Source: Phaeovulum vinaykumarii
GTDB lineage: Bacteria > Pseudomonadota > Alphaproteobacteria > Rhodobacterales > Rhodobacteraceae
Assembly (NCBI RefSeq): GCF_900156695.1
Contig: NZ_FTOM01000005.1
Span: 1-64,000, forward strand
Direction of reading: 5' to 3'
DNA length: 64,000 nucleotides
Below the pieces are notes generated by a model. The model did no database searches. It saw only the letters and a program-made list of their open reading frames with translations, and was not told the DNA's origin. The stretch's first letter is position 1, and every line of letters begins with the position of its first letter. This document shows positions 46,480 through 54,945 of the stretch, piece by piece. A program made the position numbers and the translations under genes.

Positions 46480-46986
46480 ATGCAATCCGCTGGACAGGAT
46501 GCCCTTGAGGCGCTGTTTTCCGACATCGCGCCGAAACTGGGGCTGACCCGCCCGGCGGGCCTGTGCTTCGCGGCGATCTGGTGCGCCGACGCGCCCCCCT
46601 GCGCCGATGAGCTGGTGACGGCGCTGGGGCTGTCGCGCTCGAACGTGTCGACCGCGCTCAAGGAATTGCGCGCCTGGGGGCTGGTCGGGCGGGCGCGCGT
46701 GTCAGGCGACCGGCGCGACCGCTTCACCGCCGCACCCGACCCCTGGGCGGTGGCGCGCCAGCTTCTGGCCGAGCGCACGCGGCGCGACCTGGCCCCCACG
46801 CTCGACCGGCTCTATGCGATCGAGGCCGAGACGGGCGACGCGCGCGTGGCCGGGCTGTGCGAGGTGGTCGAGGGCTTTTCCAGCTTTCTCGGGGGGCTGG
46901 CGCGTCTTGATCCCGCGGACCTGGCCGAGCATCTGGGCGGCGCCGGCGGCGAGAACGGCAAGAAGAAGAAAAAGAAGAAGGCCTGA
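46480..46986 (+). CDS. GbsR/MarR-family transcriptional regulator with poly-Lys tail
   Basis: 168 aa. The winged helix contains LFSDIAPKLGLTRPAGLCFAAIW and LGLSRSNVSTALKELRAWGLV, closely matching the GbsR branch of MarR regulators. The C-terminus is GGENGKKKKKKKA, encoded by a run of AAG/AAA codons, which is unusual for the genome and may aid nucleic-acid binding. Its target is unknown; it may control the adjoining epimerase gene. Confidence 0.82.
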   Translation: MQSAGQDALEALFSDIAPKLGLTRPAGLCFAAIWCADAPPCADELVTALGLSRSNVSTALKELRAWGLVGRARVSGDRRDRFTAAPDPWAVARQLLAERTRRDLAPTLDRLYAIEAETGDARVAGLCEVVEGFSSFLGGLARLDPADLAEHLGGAGGENGKKKKKKKA

Positions 46987-47599
46987 CCCCGGCCGCAGCG
47001 CCCATCGCCCCGGAGATGCCAGGCCCCCCGGAGATGCCAGGCCCCAGGGCGGCAGCCCCGCGATACGTCCCCGCGACATCACGCGCCCCACAAGACGTGT
47101 CCCACAAAATGACGACCGCGCCCGGAGACGAGAACGGCGCCTTCGGCAAAGCCGCCGCCCCCCCACGCAGGGGGGGGCACGGTTGCGCTTGCCGCTCAAG
47201 GTGCGGAGCCCGCGCGCGGGGGGGGCACGAGGCCCCGCAGATCCAACACCCGGTGCCGCCCGGCGCCCGTGCCCGCTTTTGCTGACGGCCTCGGATCGAG
47301 CAGCGCAAGGCAGCCCGGCCCCGCGCGCCATGTCTCCGAGGCGCCCCCACCGCATGCCCGCGCCCCGCGCGAAAGGCGCCGCGGCCGGGACCGCGCGACG
47401 CCGCCGCGCCCCCTGAACCCGGCCCCGCCCCCGCAGCGCGCCGTCAGCCCCGTAGCAGACGGAAAACGCCGCCCCACCGCGCCCGTGGCCCGGCGATGTG
47501 ACGCAACGTAAGATCTGCGCGCCCACGCGGCGCGACGTCAGACCTGCGCGCCCATTCGGCTAGACGGCCCGCGGCACCGCGCGCAGCCCCGCGGGCCGT
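46987..47599. other. Intergenic region with several short repeats, no gene seen
   Basis: 613 bp. It contains two 18-bp-spaced copies of CCGGAGATGCCAGGCCCC (47010-47045) and a second repeated motif, AGATCTGCGCGCCCACGCGG / AGACCTGCGCGCCCATTCGG (about 47511-47559), then the palindrome at 47558-47605. Frames with high GC are open by chance. I could not support a protein gene. Confidence 0.45.
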
Positions 47600-47605
47600 C
47601 TAGCC
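47558..47605. repeat. Perfect 17-bp inverted repeat at the end of the P450 gene
   Basis: GGCTAGACGGCCCGCGG (47558-47574) and CCGCGGGCCGTCTAGCC (47589-47605) are exact reverse complements with a 14-nt loop. The right arm includes the P450 stop codon. It is a strong structure that could end the P450 operon, although no T-run follows. Confidence 0.65.
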
Positions 47606-49042
47606 GGCGGAGAGCGGCGCCTCCTCGCGCGGGATCAGCCGCAGCCAGATGCCGTCGCGGCCGCGCACGGTCAGATGCGCCTCGGGCACCGGAACGCGGC
47701 CCGCGACCGGCTCGAAACGGAAGGCGCGCAGCAGAAGCGCCAGCAGAAGCGGCCCCTCGGCCATGGCGAAGGCCGCGCCGGGACAGACGCGCGGACCCGC
47801 CGAGAACGGGATATAGGCGTGGCGCAGCCCCTCCTTGCCGTTCGCGGTCTCCCAGCGGCCGGGGTCGAAGGCGTCGGGGTTGTCCCAGATCCGTTCGTGG
47901 CGGTGCAGGTGCCAGGGCGAGATCACCACCTGCGCCCCCTTGGGCACCGCGCGGCCGCGCCAATGCAGCGGGCAGGTCGTCTCGCGCACCATCATCGGCA
48001 CCGGCGGATAGAGCCGCATCGCCTCGCGGAAGACCGCACGCGCCAGCTTCAGCTGGTTGACGACGGCAAAGCCGGGGATCTCGCGGCCGATCCGGTCGCG
48101 CGCTTCCTCGGCCAGGCGGTCCTGCCATTCGGGATGGGTGGCCAGCAGATAGAGCGACCAGGCCAGCGCCGAGGCCGAGGTCTCGTGCCCGGCCAGGAAG
48201 AAGATCGCCACCTGATCGACCATTTCCTCGGTGTCGAAGGCACGGCCGGTTTCCGGGTCGGGAAAGGTCATGATCTTGGTGGCCAGATCGTCGGGCGCGC
48301 GGCCTTCGGCGATCTCGGTCATCCGCGCGGCGGTCAGCTGCCGGATCAGCCCGCGGATCACCGAAGCCGTCCCGCGCGTGCGCGCGGAATGAAAGCGCGG
48401 CACCCAGTCGGGCAGCGGGATGAAGGCGCCCAGATTCAGGAGCGGCTGCGCCTTCTGATGGGCGCGAAACTCGGCAAAGGCGGCGGCGGCGGTCTCGTTC
48501 TCGATCGGAATGGAAAAGAGCGTGCGGAAGATCACGTCGGCGGCGGCATGGCTGGTTTCGGCCTCGATCTCCATTGGCCCCTGGCCGGCGCTGGCGCGCA
48601 GCCGCTCGACCATGGCCACGCCGCTGTCCCACATCGCCGGGAAGGTGTCGCGCAGCCGCCCGCCCTCGAAGGCCGGGTCGATGATGCGGCGCTGACGCTC
48701 CCACAGATCGCCATTGGTGATGAAGACCGACTGGCCCAGAAGCGGGCGCAGCCCCTCGCCGATGCGGCCCGACTTGGGAAAGTCACGGTTCGGCGCCTTG
48801 AGAACCGCGTCGACCAGTTCGGGCTGGTTGATCAGGAACGAATGGAAGAAGGGCGTGCGGAATTCGGCCATCCAGGCGCGATAGAGCCGCACGGGCTGCG
48901 CCGAGAGGATATCGCGGCGAAAGAGGCGCGCATAGCGCAGGAGCGACACGCGCGCCGGCCGGGGCATGGGCTTGGGCGGAAGGGGCGGCGCGGATTGCGG
49001 CGGCGCGGCATCGGGCGCGGGGGATTGGGACGGGGGGGTCAT
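47600..49042 (-). CDS. Cytochrome P450
   Basis: 480 aa. The heme-binding loop is FSAGPRVCPGAA near residue 425 with the axial cysteine. The oxygen-activation I-helix motif is FLAGHETSASAL near 285, and the K-helix ExxR is in FREAMRLYPP. It has no clear N-terminal membrane anchor, only a Pro-rich start, so it is probably a soluble class I enzyme needing a ferredoxin. Substrate unknown. The start overlaps the 3' end of the upstream hydrolase-like gene by 4 nt (ATGA), so they form one operon. The sequence around PPHW/HLHRHERIW is typical of the CYP4/CYP102-like fatty-acid group, but this is only an impression. Confidence 0.92.
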   Translation of the reverse strand: MTPPSQSPAPDAAPPQSAPPLPPKPMPRPARVSLLRYARLFRRDILSAQPVRLYRAWMAEFRTPFFHSFLINQPELVDAVLKAPNRDFPKSGRIGEGLRPLLGQSVFITNGDLWERQRRIIDPAFEGGRLRDTFPAMWDSGVAMVERLRASAGQGPMEIEAETSHAAADVIFRTLFSIPIENETAAAAFAEFRAHQKAQPLLNLGAFIPLPDWVPRFHSARTRGTASVIRGLIRQLTAARMTEIAEGRAPDDLATKIMTFPDPETGRAFDTEEMVDQVAIFFLAGHETSASALAWSLYLLATHPEWQDRLAEEARDRIGREIPGFAVVNQLKLARAVFREAMRLYPPVPMMVRETTCPLHWRGRAVPKGAQVVISPWHLHRHERIWDNPDAFDPGRWETANGKEGLRHAYIPFSAGPRVCPGAAFAMAEGPLLLALLLRAFRFEPVAGRVPVPEAHLTVRGRDGIWLRLIPREEAPLSAG

Positions 49043-50286
49043 GCGCACTCCGTATAGGGGTTGAGGGGCGCGGTGATCCGCCCCGGCGAGGGGGGGCGGC
49101 CGGCGTAACGCGCGGCCAGCGTCTGCGGCCCCGCGGTGATGCGGAAATAATCGTAATCGCCGGGGCGGTCGAAGGCGCACAGATACTGGAAATGCAGCCG
49201 GAAGAAGCGCCAGCGCAATTCGGCCCAGCGTTCGGGCGACAGCGTCTGCGTGAAGGCCGCCGAGACCACCAGCGGCCATTTCCGATCCGGCGGCGCCACC
49301 CCGCTGACCGCGACCGGATCGCACAGCGCAAAGGCGCAGCCGTCGCCCGGCGCGGTGACATCGACCCAGCAGAGCGCATCGCTGCGCGACAGGTCGCGCA
49401 GATCGGCCCGCAGCCGCCCCGCCCGCGGCAGGAAGGACACCATCGGCACCACCTGCCCCAGCGTCAGGAACCCGAGCGGCGGATGCCCCTGCGGCAGGCC
49501 CGCGCGGATCAGATCGGCCAGGATCGACACGCCCAGATGCGCGCCCGAGGAATGGCCGACCACCAGCACCTCGTCCCAATCTTCGGTCAGGGCGGTGCGG
49601 ATCGTGGCGCCGAATTCGGCCATCCGGGCCTCGAGCGCGGGGGGATTGGCGCCGCCTTCGCGCGCGTTCAGCGCATAATCATGCATCAGGTAATAGGCAA
49701 AGACCTTGCCGTCGGCCTTGCGGAACCGTTCGAGCACCGCGCCCAGGACCGCCGCGCCCACCGCCAGCAGCACGAGGCCGCGGCCGGGAAATTCGGGCAG
49801 ACCCCAGGCCAGGAGGCGCGCCGCAGCCCAGCCCAGCCCCAGCCCGATCAGCGCCTCGAGGATCAGGAAGATCACCGGATAGAGCGCCGCGATCGTCGGC
49901 CCCTTGCGCAGCCGCATCAGCCGCCAGAGCGCGCCCGAGCCGATATAGGCCCAGGCCGTGAACAGAAGCTGCCAGTAGGTGGCCGGGATCGAATGGCCCA
50001 TCGACTTGCGCACGATGTCGGACCAGACCAGCACCTCGATATGGGTCTCGACCGCCGTGCCCTCGATCCGGCCGCGCACGGTCCAGCCATAGGCGCCGGC
50101 GCCGGGCGCCTTGGGCTCCAGCGCGATCTCGTAGCCCGAGATCGCCGCCTGGTCGCGGCCTTCCTTGCGGTAAAGCTCGCGGTAGCGGCGCGGGTGGATC
50201 GGGTCATAGCCGGGGATGTAGAAGACCCGCCGCCGGCGCACCGGAGCCGTCGTTGGGGCCGCCGTTGGGGCTGTCGTCGATGCCAT
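49039..50286 (-). CDS. Membrane-anchored alpha/beta-hydrolase-like protein
   Basis: 415 aa. After a short Thr/Ala-rich start comes RRVFYIPGYDPIHPRRYRELY. Two membrane segments lie around residues 135-185 (ALYPVIFLILEALIGLGLGW; GLVLLAVGAAVLGAVL). The C-terminal half has VLVVGHSSGAHLGVSIL, a classical nucleophile elbow GxSxG, and later catalytic candidates. It looks like a lipase/esterase. It precedes and overlaps the P450 gene, suggesting that the two act on the same lipid-like substrate. The family was not recognised. Confidence 0.75.
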   Translation of the reverse strand: MASTTAPTAAPTTAPVRRRRVFYIPGYDPIHPRRYRELYRKEGRDQAAISGYEIALEPKAPGAGAYGWTVRGRIEGTAVETHIEVLVWSDIVRKSMGHSIPATYWQLLFTAWAYIGSGALWRLMRLRKGPTIAALYPVIFLILEALIGLGLGWAAARLLAWGLPEFPGRGLVLLAVGAAVLGAVLERFRKADGKVFAYYLMHDYALNAREGGANPPALEARMAEFGATIRTALTEDWDEVLVVGHSSGAHLGVSILADLIRAGLPQGHPPLGFLTLGQVVPMVSFLPRAGRLRADLRDLSRSDALCWVDVTAPGDGCAFALCDPVAVSGVAPPDRKWPLVVSAAFTQTLSPERWAELRWRFFRLHFQYLCAFDRPGDYDYFRITAGPQTLAARYAGRPPSPGRITAPLNPYTECA

Positions 50287-50461
50287 GCTGCCTGTCCCCC
50301 CTTCCGCCGCGCCTTCGGGGCGCCGCGACGGGCGCCCCCCCCTGGGGTCGAGACTAGGCGGGATGCAGGCGCACAGGAAGGCGCGCGCATTGCCGCAGGG
50401 GGCGGCCGAGGCAGGGGGGGACGCGCCCGGCGGGAGAGGGAAGGACCAGCCGGGAGAAGGA

Positions 50462-51160
50462 TCAGCCGGGAGAGGCGCCGCGCCAACGGGCCTCGCGGGC
50501 CTCGATCGCGGCGATGCGGGCCTCGGTCGCGGGGTGGCTCATCGCCCAGGCCGGGCCGCCGCGCCCGCCCGCACCGGTCAGCCGGTCGAGCTTGCGAAAG
50601 AGCGATTTCTGGGGCTCGGTGCCGATGCCCGCGCGCACCAGAAGCGCCGAGGCCCAGGCGTCGGCCTCCTCCTCGTCGGCGCGCGAGAGCCGTGCCGCCA
50701 GCGCCGAGGCCAGAAGCCCCGCGATCCAGGCCCCGATCCCCAGCGGCAGGAGCCGGCCCAGAACACCCGCCAGGATCAGCCGCAGCGCGTTCTGGCCGGT
50801 GAAATCGATCATGCGGCGGCGGGAATGACCCAGCCCGACATGGCCCAGCTCGTGCGCGACGACCGAGGCGATCTCGTCGGGGGTGATCTGGCCAAGGTCG
50901 AGCTTGTCGAGAAAGCCGCGGGTCAGGAAGACGCGCCCGTCGGGGGCGGCCAGGCCGTTGACGGCGGGGGTCTCGTAGACGTGGACGGGGATCGAGGGCA
51001 CCTCGAGCGCCGCGGCCAGACGGTCGAGCGCAGGCGTCAGACGCGGATCGCGGAGCGGGGTCGAGCGCGCGTCAAGCTCGCGTCGGGTGCGCCAGGCCGA
51101 GAAATGCCAGGCTGCAAGCCCGTAGAGCAGAAGCAGAAGGAAGGGCAGCAAACGGATCAT
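50462..51160 (-). CDS. M48-family zinc metallopeptidase, membrane-anchored
   Basis: 232 aa. The N-terminal helix (MIRLLPFLLLLLYGLAAW) anchors it in the membrane. SVVAHELGHVGLGHSRRR (about residues 113-130) is the HExxH zinc site. The third ligand region is RADEEEADAWAS near 180. Related to HtpX/BepA-type quality-control proteases. The start at 51160 was chosen because an upstream ATG gives an implausible N-terminus. Confidence 0.85.
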   Translation of the reverse strand: MIRLLPFLLLLLYGLAAWHFSAWRTRRELDARSTPLRDPRLTPALDRLAAALEVPSIPVHVYETPAVNGLAAPDGRVFLTRGFLDKLDLGQITPDEIASVVAHELGHVGLGHSRRRMIDFTGQNALRLILAGVLGRLLPLGIGAWIAGLLASALAARLSRADEEEADAWASALLVRAGIGTEPQKSLFRKLDRLTGAGGRGGPAWAMSHPATEARIAAIEAREARWRGASPG

Positions 51161-51529
51161 GGCAGGGATATGGGGTGCGCCGCGCCGCAGGCAATGACCT
51201 GTGGGAAGGGCGCGCGCTTGGGATGGCGTCTCGGCCCCGCAAGGGGGCGAGCGCGGGCGTCCCCCATCGAGGGGGACGCCCGCGCGCCCGGCCTTGGCCG
51301 GGGGCGCCATCCCTTCACTGGCGGCCCCTTCCATGGCGGCCTGTCATCTGGTCCGCGGCGGTCTCGGGACGACAGCCCCCCGCAGGCAGGACGACACGCG
51401 TCCCCGCCGGCTACGCGCGCCCGGTTTGCGGGGGCAAGGGCGGTGCCGTCCGCCATCCTCCGCGCCGTTTGCCGACACGACACGAAAGTCAGGCGTCACA
51501 CGCGGAAAAGATCACCCCAGCCCGCACGA
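51161..51529. other. Intergenic region with hairpins, no gene seen
   Basis: 370 bp between the M48 and VWA genes. It contains ATCGA-loop hairpin copy C and a small CCGGCC/GGCCGG palindrome at 51288-51301. Chance frames on both strands show no domain. Confidence 0.4.
51251..51285. repeat. Perfect 15-bp GC hairpin with ATCGA loop, copy C
   Basis: GCGCGGGCGTCCCCC (51251-51265), loop ATCGA, GGGGGACGCCCGCGC (51271-51285). It is the most perfect member of the three-copy set found in this window. Confidence 0.7.
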
Positions 51530-52711
51530 TCAGCCCAGATGCCGGGTGGCCTCGGCGATCCCCTCGAGGGTCAGCGGCACCATGCGATCCTCGAAGATCT
51601 CGCGGACGATCCCGATCGAGCGCGTATGCCCCCAGTGCTGCCGCGGCGTGGGGTTGATCCAGACATGGCGTGGCCAGGCCGCGCGCGCGCGTTCGAGCCA
51701 GACCGCCCCGGCTTCCGCGTTCCAATGTTCATTGGCGCCGCCGGCATGGGTGATCTCGTAGGGGCTCATCGAGGCATCGCCCACGAAGATGCATTTGTAG
51801 TCCGCACCATAGCGATGCAGCAGATCCCAGGTGGGCGTCTGGTCCGAAAAGCGGCGCGCATTGTCGGCCCAGACCCCCTCGTAGAGGCAATTGTGGAAAT
51901 ACCATGCCTGGAGATGCTTGAACTCGGCCCGCGCGGCCGAGAACAGCTCGGCCACCTGCGCCACATGCGCATCCATCGAGCCGCCCACGTCGAGAAACAG
52001 CACCACCTTGACCGCATTGTGCCGTTCGGGACGGGTGCGCACGTCGATATGGCCGGCCTCGGCGCTGGCGCGGATGGTGCCGGGCAGGTCCAGCTCCTCG
52101 AGGGCGCCGGTGCGCGCCCAGGCCCGCAGCCGCCGCAACGCCAGCTTGATGTTGCGCGTGCCCAGCTCCACCCGGTCATCGAGATCGGCAAAGTCGCGCC
52201 GGTCCCAGACCTTGACCGCACGCTGATGGCAGCTGCGGTCCTGGCCGATGCGCACGCCCTCGGGGTTATAGCCATAGGCACCGAAGGGTGACGTGCCAGC
52301 GGTGCCGATCCACTTGTTCCCGCCCTGATGGCGCGCCTGCTGTTCGGCCAGACGCTGGCGCAGGGTCTCCATCAGCTTCTCGAAGCTGCCCATGCCCTCG
52401 ATCGCGGCGCGCTCCTCGGGCGAAAGCACCTTCTCGGCCAGTTTCTCGAGCCATTCGCGCGGCAGCTCGGCGCGCGCGACCGCGGCCATCGGGTCGAGCG
52501 TGGACACGGCCCCGAAACAGGCCGCGAAAGCGCGGTCGAAACGGTCGTAATGGCGCTCGTCCTTGACCATCGAGAGCCGGGCGAAATGATAGAAGGCCTC
52601 GGCCCCGCCCTGCCCCAGCCCCGCGCGCAGCCCCTTCAGGAAGTCGAGATATTCGCGCAACGAGACCGGCACGCCGGTGCGGCGCAATTCCTCAAGGAAG
52701 GGGACGAACAT
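51530..52711 (-). CDS. VWA-domain protein of the CoxE-like family
   Basis: 393 aa. MFVPFLEELRRTGVPVSLREYLDFL and AFYHFARLSMVKDERHYDRFD are typical N-terminal features of CoxE-like proteins. The VWA domain carries a MIDAS-like DVGGSMD at about residue 250, where the usual DxSxS reads DxGxS. These proteins often pair with MoxR ATPases; no such ATPase is adjacent here. Function unknown. Start at 52711 was chosen as the first Met of the conserved part. Confidence 0.85.
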   Translation of the reverse strand: MFVPFLEELRRTGVPVSLREYLDFLKGLRAGLGQGGAEAFYHFARLSMVKDERHYDRFDRAFAACFGAVSTLDPMAAVARAELPREWLEKLAEKVLSPEERAAIEGMGSFEKLMETLRQRLAEQQARHQGGNKWIGTAGTSPFGAYGYNPEGVRIGQDRSCHQRAVKVWDRRDFADLDDRVELGTRNIKLALRRLRAWARTGALEELDLPGTIRASAEAGHIDVRTRPERHNAVKVVLFLDVGGSMDAHVAQVAELFSAARAEFKHLQAWYFHNCLYEGVWADNARRFSDQTPTWDLLHRYGADYKCIFVGDASMSPYEITHAGGANEHWNAEAGAVWLERARAAWPRHVWINPTPRQHWGHTRSIGIVREIFEDRMVPLTLEGIAEATRHLG

Positions 52712-52886
52712 CGCGCCCCCCCTTGCCGCCCGGCTGCGCGCCAAGGCCGCCTGTCCCACCGCATCGCTGCATCGCCTGCCCCCCCCTGACGGCCCCGCTG
52801 ACAGCCCTTCCAGACAGCCCCGCAAGGACGAAAGCGCCGCCCGAGGCCCGCCCCCCGCCCGGGGAGCGGGAGGCTCCGCGCGCGTC

Positions 52887-54419
52887 TCAGCCGCGGCTGC
52901 TGCGGGCCAGCGCCGCGATATCGGCCGCGCGCCGGCGCACCGCCGCATCCGAGCCGTAACCGTAGCGCGCCCAGGAGGCCGCATCAAGGCGGGCCTGTTC
53001 GGCCTGCGCCCCCGCCCCCAGCGCGCCATAGGCCTCGGCGCGGATCAGGTGCAGCGTCGCCACCAGCGCGGGGTTGTCGCCGCGGATGGCGGGCCCCATG
53101 GCGCGCCCGACCAGCGCCACCGCATCCTGCGCGCGCCCGTCCTGAAGCGCCAGCGCCGCCAGCTGCATGTCGACATGCGCGGCCTGGATGCGGGCGCCGG
53201 GCGTGGCGCGGTAGATCCGGCCGGCATTGAGGAAGGCCGAGACCGATTGCTGCGGCGCGCTGGTCATCGTCAGCCGCCCCAGCGCAAACCAGGCAAAGGC
53301 CGTGCGCGTGTCGTTCCAGCCCTGCGCCGAGGCATAGGCCAGCGCATCACGCGCCGCCCGCACCCGCATCGCGTTCGACCCCCGCCCCCCCAGCGCCCGG
53401 GACAAAAGCCGCGGGAAGGTCTGCGGGGTCGGCCCTGCCGCCGGGGCCGCGGCCCGCGCCGATCCCCCCGCGGGGTTGATCCGCGCCAGGATGCCCGGCA
53501 GCCGCGCCCCGACCTCGGGCGCGCTCAGCCCCGAATGCAGCTCGGGCGCGTAATAGGCGCGCAGGATCTTCATGTCGAAGGGCGTCAGCACGGCGTGGAA
53601 ATTGTCGTCGTTGAAGACGGAATCGGGCAGCCGGTAGAGGTCGTTAAGCGGCCCCAGCGCCTGGGCGATTTCCTCGTGCAGGCAGTCGCGGACCTCCTGC
53701 GGCGCGGTGTCGGAGGGGATGAACACGGTGGCATGGCTGCGCGTGCGCAGCCGCGCCCAATCCGTGGCCCCCGACCGGCGCAGCTTCATGTATTCGTCCC
53801 AGCTGCGCACGTTGGGCACCACGAAACAGGCCACGTTGGGCACCGCCGAGACCAGCGCCTGCCGGGGCACGAACTGCACCGTGATGTCGTTTGTCGCCGC
53901 CGTCCCCGGCGCGATGTCGATCCCGGCCTCGGCGCGCAAGCGGCCGATCAGACGCGCCAGCTCGGCCTCGGCCCCCTGCGGCGCCGGCCCCGCGGTCGAC
54001 ACCCGCACCGGACCCTCGAAGCGGGTCAGCACCGGCAGCGCGCGCCCGCTTTCAAGGTTGAAGGACAATTCCATGAAATCGCGCGCCAGCGTGGCGTTCG
54101 AGATCACCGCCGGGCGCGAACGCGCGGGCGGCAGGGGCGTCAGCCCCGCCGTCGAGGCCCGCACCTCCGGCAGGCCAAGCGTCGCCGAGGACGCCCGCGC
54201 CATCGGCGGCGTCTGCGTCGACGCGCATCCCGCAAGCCCGAAGGCCGCGAGCAGGATCCCTGCGGCCAGCGTGCGGCTGACACGCGGGCGCGAGGGTATG
54301 CGAACACAAGGGGCAAGGCCCCTGTCATCCGCGGTGGCCGGGCACGATGGCTGTCGCGCCGGCCCGACGCGCCTGACCCCCCCGGTCAGGCCCGCCGCGG
54401 CAAGCAGTTGGTCACGCAT
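52887..54419 (-). CDS. DUF2927-type lipoprotein
   Basis: 510 aa from the only ATG before the conserved part. A lipobox-like LAAFGLAGCAS sits about 65 residues in, after a basic segment (RIPSRPRVSRTL), which suggests export and lipid attachment if translation really begins closer to it. The DUF2927 core includes NDITVQFVPRQALVS, FVVPNVRSWDEYMKL, DCLHEEIAQALGPLNDLYRLPDSVFNDDN. The C-terminal third resembles TPR-like helices (ALAYASAQGWNDTRTAFAWFALG). Function is unknown; the start is uncertain because of a G7 run nearby (54376-54382) that could hide a frameshift. Confidence 0.75.
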   Translation of the reverse strand: MRDQLLAAAGLTGGVRRVGPARQPSCPATADDRGLAPCVRIPSRPRVSRTLAAGILLAAFGLAGCASTQTPPMARASSATLGLPEVRASTAGLTPLPPARSRPAVISNATLARDFMELSFNLESGRALPVLTRFEGPVRVSTAGPAPQGAEAELARLIGRLRAEAGIDIAPGTAATNDITVQFVPRQALVSAVPNVACFVVPNVRSWDEYMKLRRSGATDWARLRTRSHATVFIPSDTAPQEVRDCLHEEIAQALGPLNDLYRLPDSVFNDDNFHAVLTPFDMKILRAYYAPELHSGLSAPEVGARLPGILARINPAGGSARAAAPAAGPTPQTFPRLLSRALGGRGSNAMRVRAARDALAYASAQGWNDTRTAFAWFALGRLTMTSAPQQSVSAFLNAGRIYRATPGARIQAAHVDMQLAALALQDGRAQDAVALVGRAMGPAIRGDNPALVATLHLIRAEAYGALGAGAQAEQARLDAASWARYGYGSDAAVRRRAADIAALARSSRG

Positions 54420-54945
54420 GGCAGTGCGTATCCCCCCAGATATGTGGCTCCAGATTAGGGGCAAGCTGCGGTAACCGATAGTCAATAGTTGGGGCAGGAC
54501 CGGGACAATTCGGTGTCGGGCCTTTCTTTGCGGCGTATTTTGACCCCCATCCCGCCGCCGCGGCGCCGTGATCGGCCCGCCGAAAGCGCTCTGCGGGGCG
54601 AATCCGGCCGGAATCGGGCAGTGTCCTGCCCGCGGGCACGGGGGAATCGGTCCGGCGCGCCGGGGCGCTTGCCACATTTCGGAAACAGGCGTTGCGCGGC
54701 GCGAAACATTGTGCGAGTTTTCGGCGGATCGGCGATCCAATGCCGCGCCGGGCGGGGGATTGTTTCCCGCACACCCCGGCCCTCGCGCACGCGCCGGCCC
54801 CCGCGCACGCGCCGGCAGGCCCATGCGCATGATTCGCACCCGGCCCGCCCTCAAATCGCGTCCGAAAGGCCCGAAAATCAAGACCAGTTGCACGAAGCAT
54901 TAATCCCTTCCCGGTAGGAATCCGCTCGGGTTTAGGGAGATTCTC
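54420..54945. other. Promoter region between the DUF2927 and chemoreceptor genes
   Basis: 526 bp, divergent. Somewhat less GC-rich in places; it must hold promoters for both genes. I see no further gene. GGGAG at 54933-54937 is the ribosome site of the chemoreceptor gene. Confidence 0.4.

Noticed and set aside
46987-47599. Several open frames in the gap before the P450 gene
   Set aside because: None has a ribosome site, domain or consistent codon bias; the region is repeat-rich.
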